From NCBI GenBank assembly GCA_944348085.1, contig CALVMU010000007.1:1-55730 (forward strand): a DNA stretch of 55,730 nt, written 5' to 3'. The notes beneath the pieces are model-generated. The model saw only the letters and a program-made list of their open reading frames with translations, did not search any database and was not told the origin of the DNA. Below, in pieces: positions 52,653 to 55,730 of the stretch (within the stretch, counting starts at the first letter, position 1; every line of letters starts with the position of its first letter). The DNA is from an uncultured Clostridia bacterium. GTDB lineage: Bacteria; Bacillota; Clostridia; Christensenellales; UBA1242. The position numbers and the translations under genes were made by a program.

Positions 52653-55490
52653 ATGGACTTAATTGAAGAATTAAACAAACAAATTCAGTCAGCAGTGCAA
52701 GACAGCAAAGAAACACCAGAACAGCAAGTGAAAATTGCAGAAAAAGTTGCAATTGAGCTTTTAAACTCGCTTGATTTTAAAGATGAATCAATCAAATCGC
52801 AAGCCAAAGAATATATAAAACATGTTTTGACTGATTTTATTGGCAAAAATGAAACAATTTCACCACTACAAGCTAAGACTGTGCATTGCATGATTGCCAA
52901 AATTTCACTGTCAGAATTAAACCTTGATGATGTAAAAGTTAACTATTCAAATAGAACGGAATCTTCAAACGTAGGCTATTATGCTTTTTACAGCCATTCC
53001 GACAGGTCTATAAACTTTTTTAATGAAAATGTTTGCAACAGAAATAGTTGGCTTTTGCCCTATTGTAAAAATGTTGAAGCAAGCACAAGAAGCAGATTGG
53101 CACATTTTGCTTATGAAGTTTTTGTAGTTGGGCATGAAATCCAACATGCAGTTCAATTTGAGGCAATAGATAAAAGTGCAAAAACCCCAGAAACATTAAC
53201 TGTTGATGATTATATCATAAGCAAACAAGATGTTGCTCGCAGCTTAAGTATTAGTAAAAAAGATGATACCAATAAATATTATAAAAAAGGATTAGATGTT
53301 GATAGGCTTTATCACGACAATCATGATCAGTTTTACTACGAAATAGATGCCGATTTACAAGGATATAAGCGAGCCCTACCTTTATTAAAAGAACTTTCTG
53401 AAACGGCATATAAAATTGCAATTAGTGATAAAGATGCAGGCTATGAAAAAACAGGATTAAAATTTTTATCTAAGATAGAAGAAAAACAATTTCAACTTGG
53501 CCACTATTCAGACATAACTTGGGAGCATAACACAAATCCAGACAATGTTAAGGTTGCTGCTAATCATAAAGCAAGCATGATAATTGATTACATATTACCA
53601 AAATTAAATAACAAACAAGCATATTTGCAAAAATATCCAGCGCTTCAATTTAACTATAACAGCGATGGCTCAAAAAAGACCTTGGACCAAGTTGATGCAG
53701 AATTTATAGAGAAAAAACGCAATTTGCCAAAAGATGCAACAAATGAGCAAAAATTAAATCTTCAAAAGCTGCATAACGCCGTAATCGAAAGCGACCCAGT
53801 TTTGAGTTTGGAATTTTGTTTACGAGATATCTCAAACATGTTATGGTATACACAACAAATGGTTCAAGATGCTTCTGGTTTCAAAGTATATGATGCATAT
53901 CAAATACTAGAAGAAACAAAACAAAGGGCGAGAAAAATTATTACATATTCAGAAGATGCTCAAGCAAACATTATTAACAAAATAATAAAGAAATATGAAA
54001 AGAAAATTTTTGGAAGCTTTAAAGGGAATACTCAAGAAGAGGCAAGCTTCCTCCGAGCAAAAAAAGACGCAATCGCCGATATAAGCGCTTTTAAATGGCA
54101 TAACAAAGAAGTAAAGGAAGCGCTTGTAAAAGAAGCAAAGAAAAAACCAAAAACAACAAAAAAACATATACAAAGAAGTCAAGCCTTGGAAATTATCAAC
54201 AATATTTTCCCAAACTTTACGCCAACTCCTTTTACTCGTCCTGCCATTATTGGGAAAGGTTATATTGAAATAGAGTCAGACTCCCATAATGTTAATGAGC
54301 TTATGATGTTAATGGAGGCTTACAATCAATATGAAAAAATGGCACCAAATTTGCCAATTTCGGTAAGAGAAAAAGAAGATTTTGTCTCACCTTATAGACT
54401 GCTCTCTGCCATAGAATCAATATATGATTTTCGTCCAACACCTGAGCAACAACAGCAATTTAAAGAAGCTTTTGATAAAGGTGAAATTGAAGTTGTAAAA
54501 AATAAATACCAAATTGAAAGAGAACAAGCCAAAGAAACACTTAAAAATCTATTCCCTGACTTCACCCCAAACCCTCAGATTGTTTCAGGCACCTTAAATA
54601 GCGGCATCCACATCTCAGATAATGTCAACGAGCGATTGATGCTTATAAAGGCCTACCAAGAATATATTAACTTTATTTCCGAGTTGCCAATTTCGGTAAG
54701 AAAAGAAAAAGATTTTATTTCAGCGCATAAACTGTTCTCTGCAATAGAGACAATTTATGATTTTCGTCCAACACCTGAGCAACAGCAGCAATTTAAAGAA
54801 GCTTTTGAAAAAGGCGAAATTGAAGTTGTAAAAAACAAATATCAAATTGAAGCAGCCAAAGAAGAAGAAATGAAAAAGAAAGAGCAAATGAAAGAAAAGT
54901 CGCAAGGAAATTACACTCAAGAAGAGGTTGACCGCGTGACTGGACAAACATTTAGCTGGAACTCCAGCAATGTTGGATCCAAAGGCGAAAATGCATCAGG
55001 CTCTGAAAATGGTGCTGAAAATCAAGCCTCCCCTACGGATGCAACAAGTGGTGGCGCGCCAGGAATGCAACAAAGTCAGCGCCAAGCTGCAGCAGCAAGA
55101 AGTCGCAAACCAATTAAAAATCAAGACAGCATGTTGCAAGAAGGACAAGAAGAAGACGAGCAAAGGCGTCAAGAGCGCGCAGATCAAGAATTGGAAAACG
55201 CTATAAAAAATTTGAGAAGACAGCGAGAAGAATATGAAAGAAGAATGGAGGAGCTCGATAGACGAGCCAAAGAGATAAACGACTATTATGATCAATTGTC
55301 ATACGAAGAGCGTGAAAAAGCAAATGATGAAGTGGAGGATAAATTGAATAAAATCTTTATTGAACGACAAAAATTAAGACATGAAGAATATGCCCGACAA
55401 GATGAATTTATAAGACTATATGGTCGTCTTCCTGCAAATTACATACAAGAGCAACAATACCGTCGTGGCGGTTTTGGAATGTCTAGATAA
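52653..55490 (+). CDS. Zincin-like protein with duplicated C-terminal domain and coiled coil (945 aa)
   Basis: HEIQH at residues 161-165 (VVGHEIQHAVQFEA) and YEIDAD around Glu230 form a plausible zinc site, as in the 178-aa neighbour. Next comes a helical middle. Residues about 510-625 and 627-737 are two copies of a domain (INNIFPNFTPTP / LKNLFPDFTPNP up to FKEAF(D/E)KGEIEVVKNKY); part of the copies is nearly identical in DNA. A low-complexity linker rich in Gly, Ser, Gln and Ala follows, then a charged coiled coil (about 815-925) and an Arg/Gly-rich tail. No signal peptide. AGGAG precedes the ATG. Family not recognised; peptidase activity is inferred from the motif only. DNA here is AT-rich, like other accessory genes. 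Confidence 0.7.
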   Translation: MDLIEELNKQIQSAVQDSKETPEQQVKIAEKVAIELLNSLDFKDESIKSQAKEYIKHVLTDFIGKNETISPLQAKTVHCMIAKISLSELNLDDVKVNYSNRTESSNVGYYAFYSHSDRSINFFNENVCNRNSWLLPYCKNVEASTRSRLAHFAYEVFVVGHEIQHAVQFEAIDKSAKTPETLTVDDYIISKQDVARSLSISKKDDTNKYYKKGLDVDRLYHDNHDQFYYEIDADLQGYKRALPLLKELSETAYKIAISDKDAGYEKTGLKFLSKIEEKQFQLGHYSDITWEHNTNPDNVKVAANHKASMIIDYILPKLNNKQAYLQKYPALQFNYNSDGSKKTLDQVDAEFIEKKRNLPKDATNEQKLNLQKLHNAVIESDPVLSLEFCLRDISNMLWYTQQMVQDASGFKVYDAYQILEETKQRARKIITYSEDAQANIINKIIKKYEKKIFGSFKGNTQEEASFLRAKKDAIADISAFKWHNKEVKEALVKEAKKKPKTTKKHIQRSQALEIINNIFPNFTPTPFTRPAIIGKGYIEIESDSHNVNELMMLMEAYNQYEKMAPNLPISVREKEDFVSPYRLLSAIESIYDFRPTPEQQQQFKEAFDKGEIEVVKNKYQIEREQAKETLKNLFPDFTPNPQIVSGTLNSGIHISDNVNERLMLIKAYQEYINFISELPISVRKEKDFISAHKLFSAIETIYDFRPTPEQQQQFKEAFEKGEIEVVKNKYQIEAAKEEEMKKKEQMKEKSQGNYTQEEVDRVTGQTFSWNSSNVGSKGENASGSENGAENQASPTDATSGGAPGMQQSQRQAAAARSRKPIKNQDSMLQEGQEEDEQRRQERADQELENAIKNLRRQREEYERRMEELDRRAKEINDYYDQLSYEEREKANDEVEDKLNKIFIERQKLRHEEYARQDEFIRLYGRLPANYIQEQQYRRGGFGMSR
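54420..54850 (+). repeat. Near-identical DNA copies inside the 945-aa gene
   Basis: About 95 bases at 54422-54517 and 54752-54847 differ at only a handful of positions and encode the same FRPTPEQQQQFKEAF segment and beyond. The rest of the two domain copies is more diverged, which suggests recent gene conversion across an older duplication. Confidence 0.8.
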
Positions 55491-55493
55491 AAT

Positions 55494-55528
55494 AAAAAGC
55501 TCAATCAATCAATTTGGTTGAGCTTTTT
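55494..55528 (+). terminator. Terminator of the 945-aa gene
   Basis: AAAAGCTCAA and TTGAGCTTTT form a stem, followed by a T-run, directly after the stop codon at 55490. Confidence 0.85.
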
Positions 55529-55608
55529 TGTGAAAAGAGAAAAAACAAGCGAAAAGGCAACTCTTTTCAAACTTGTTTTGAAAATGAGCAAAAGCGCAGT
55601 TTTTTCTC

Positions 55609-55652
55609 TGGTGCACCTAGAAGGACTCGAACCCTCGATAATCGATCCGAAG
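55609..55652 (-). other. 3' part of a tRNA gene (truncated), candidate attachment-site scar
   Basis: On the minus strand: CTTCGGA, which would be an anticodon loop with UCG (Arg), then a T-arm (GAGGG-TTCGAGT-CCTTC), the acceptor 3' strand TAGGTGC, A73 and an encoded CCA. The matching 5' acceptor GCACCTA, D-arm and 5' anticodon stem are absent in the following 78 bases to the window edge. The remnant therefore runs from the anticodon loop to the 3' end, the segment that tyrosine integrases usually duplicate. It is not a functional tRNA. Confidence 0.5.
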
Positions 55653-55730
55653 TGGCGACCTGAAAATGCCAAGAGTTCGACTTTTCGTATCATATTTTAC
55701 CATAAAATATCATATCAAAAATCTCTCAAT

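Noticed and set aside
1-55730. Insertion sequences, prophage structural genes, CRISPR arrays, secondary-metabolite clusters
   Set aside because: No transposase, integrase, capsid, Cas or synthase-like protein was seen in either strand of the window.

Overview
The window looks like chromosomal DNA of an AT-rich, low-GC Gram-positive (Bacillota, probably an uncultured gut-type Clostridia relative). The evidence is: sigma-A promoters of the TTGACA-17-TATAAT kind before many operons, strong Shine-Dalgarno sites, a T-box leader before a glycyl-tRNA synthetase, YugP-type proteases, an rsmH / FtsL-like / PASTA-PBP division cluster, lipobox lipoproteins, and TGA used as a stop. The taxonomic placement is inference; no rRNA lies inside the window.

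Layout. 1-470: AT-rich DNA with a very strong leftward promoter and leader that resembles an rRNA operon leader (the rRNA itself would lie off the left edge). 471-5060: a leftward run of poorly known proteins (BspA-type leucine-rich repeats, a coiled coil, an internally duplicated protein, a helical-repeat protein), most with their own promoter. 5224-6814: T-box plus glyS. 6877-9710: a 57-aa protein, a WG-repeat protein and two tandem YugP-like membrane proteases. 9762-16252: a division/cell-wall operon read leftward (large CvpA-like membrane protein, rsmH, FtsL-like protein, PASTA penicillin-binding protein). 16499-23027: DNA repair (uvrB, uvrA, radC) with a divergent pair of small membrane proteins that look like paralogues. 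23166-42503: one uninterrupted reading frame for a 6445-residue lipoprotein made of Ig-like regions and GLUG-rich beta-helix modules; it fills about 35% of the window. 42888-45221: ttcA-like and gpmI, rightward. 45218-52373: mscS, a secreted transglutaminase-like repeat protein, polysaccharide deacetylase, two zincins, an HD hydrolase and a CAT-like acyltransferase, all leftward. 52653-55490: a 945-aa zincin-like protein with a recently duplicated domain. 55609-55652: the 3' part of a tRNA without its 5' half, possibly an integration-site scar.

Functional reading. Core genes (glyS, rsmH/PBP, uvrAB, radC, gpmI, ttcA, mscS) are interleaved with envelope and surface genes. The giant lipoprotein, the transglutaminase-like wall protein, the secreted deacetylase and the PASTA-PBP suggest heavy investment in the cell surface. 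A second theme is zinc-metalloprotease folds: at least five separate proteins carry HExxH.

Most unusual signals: the giant lipoprotein with a 24-bp palindrome just downstream of its promoter and a visible composition shift inside the gene; several genes whose only promoter-like -10 box sits 6-7 nt from the start codon with no ribosome-binding site (predicted leaderless messages); a palindrome that encodes the ends of two convergent genes and their shared terminator; and the truncated tRNA.
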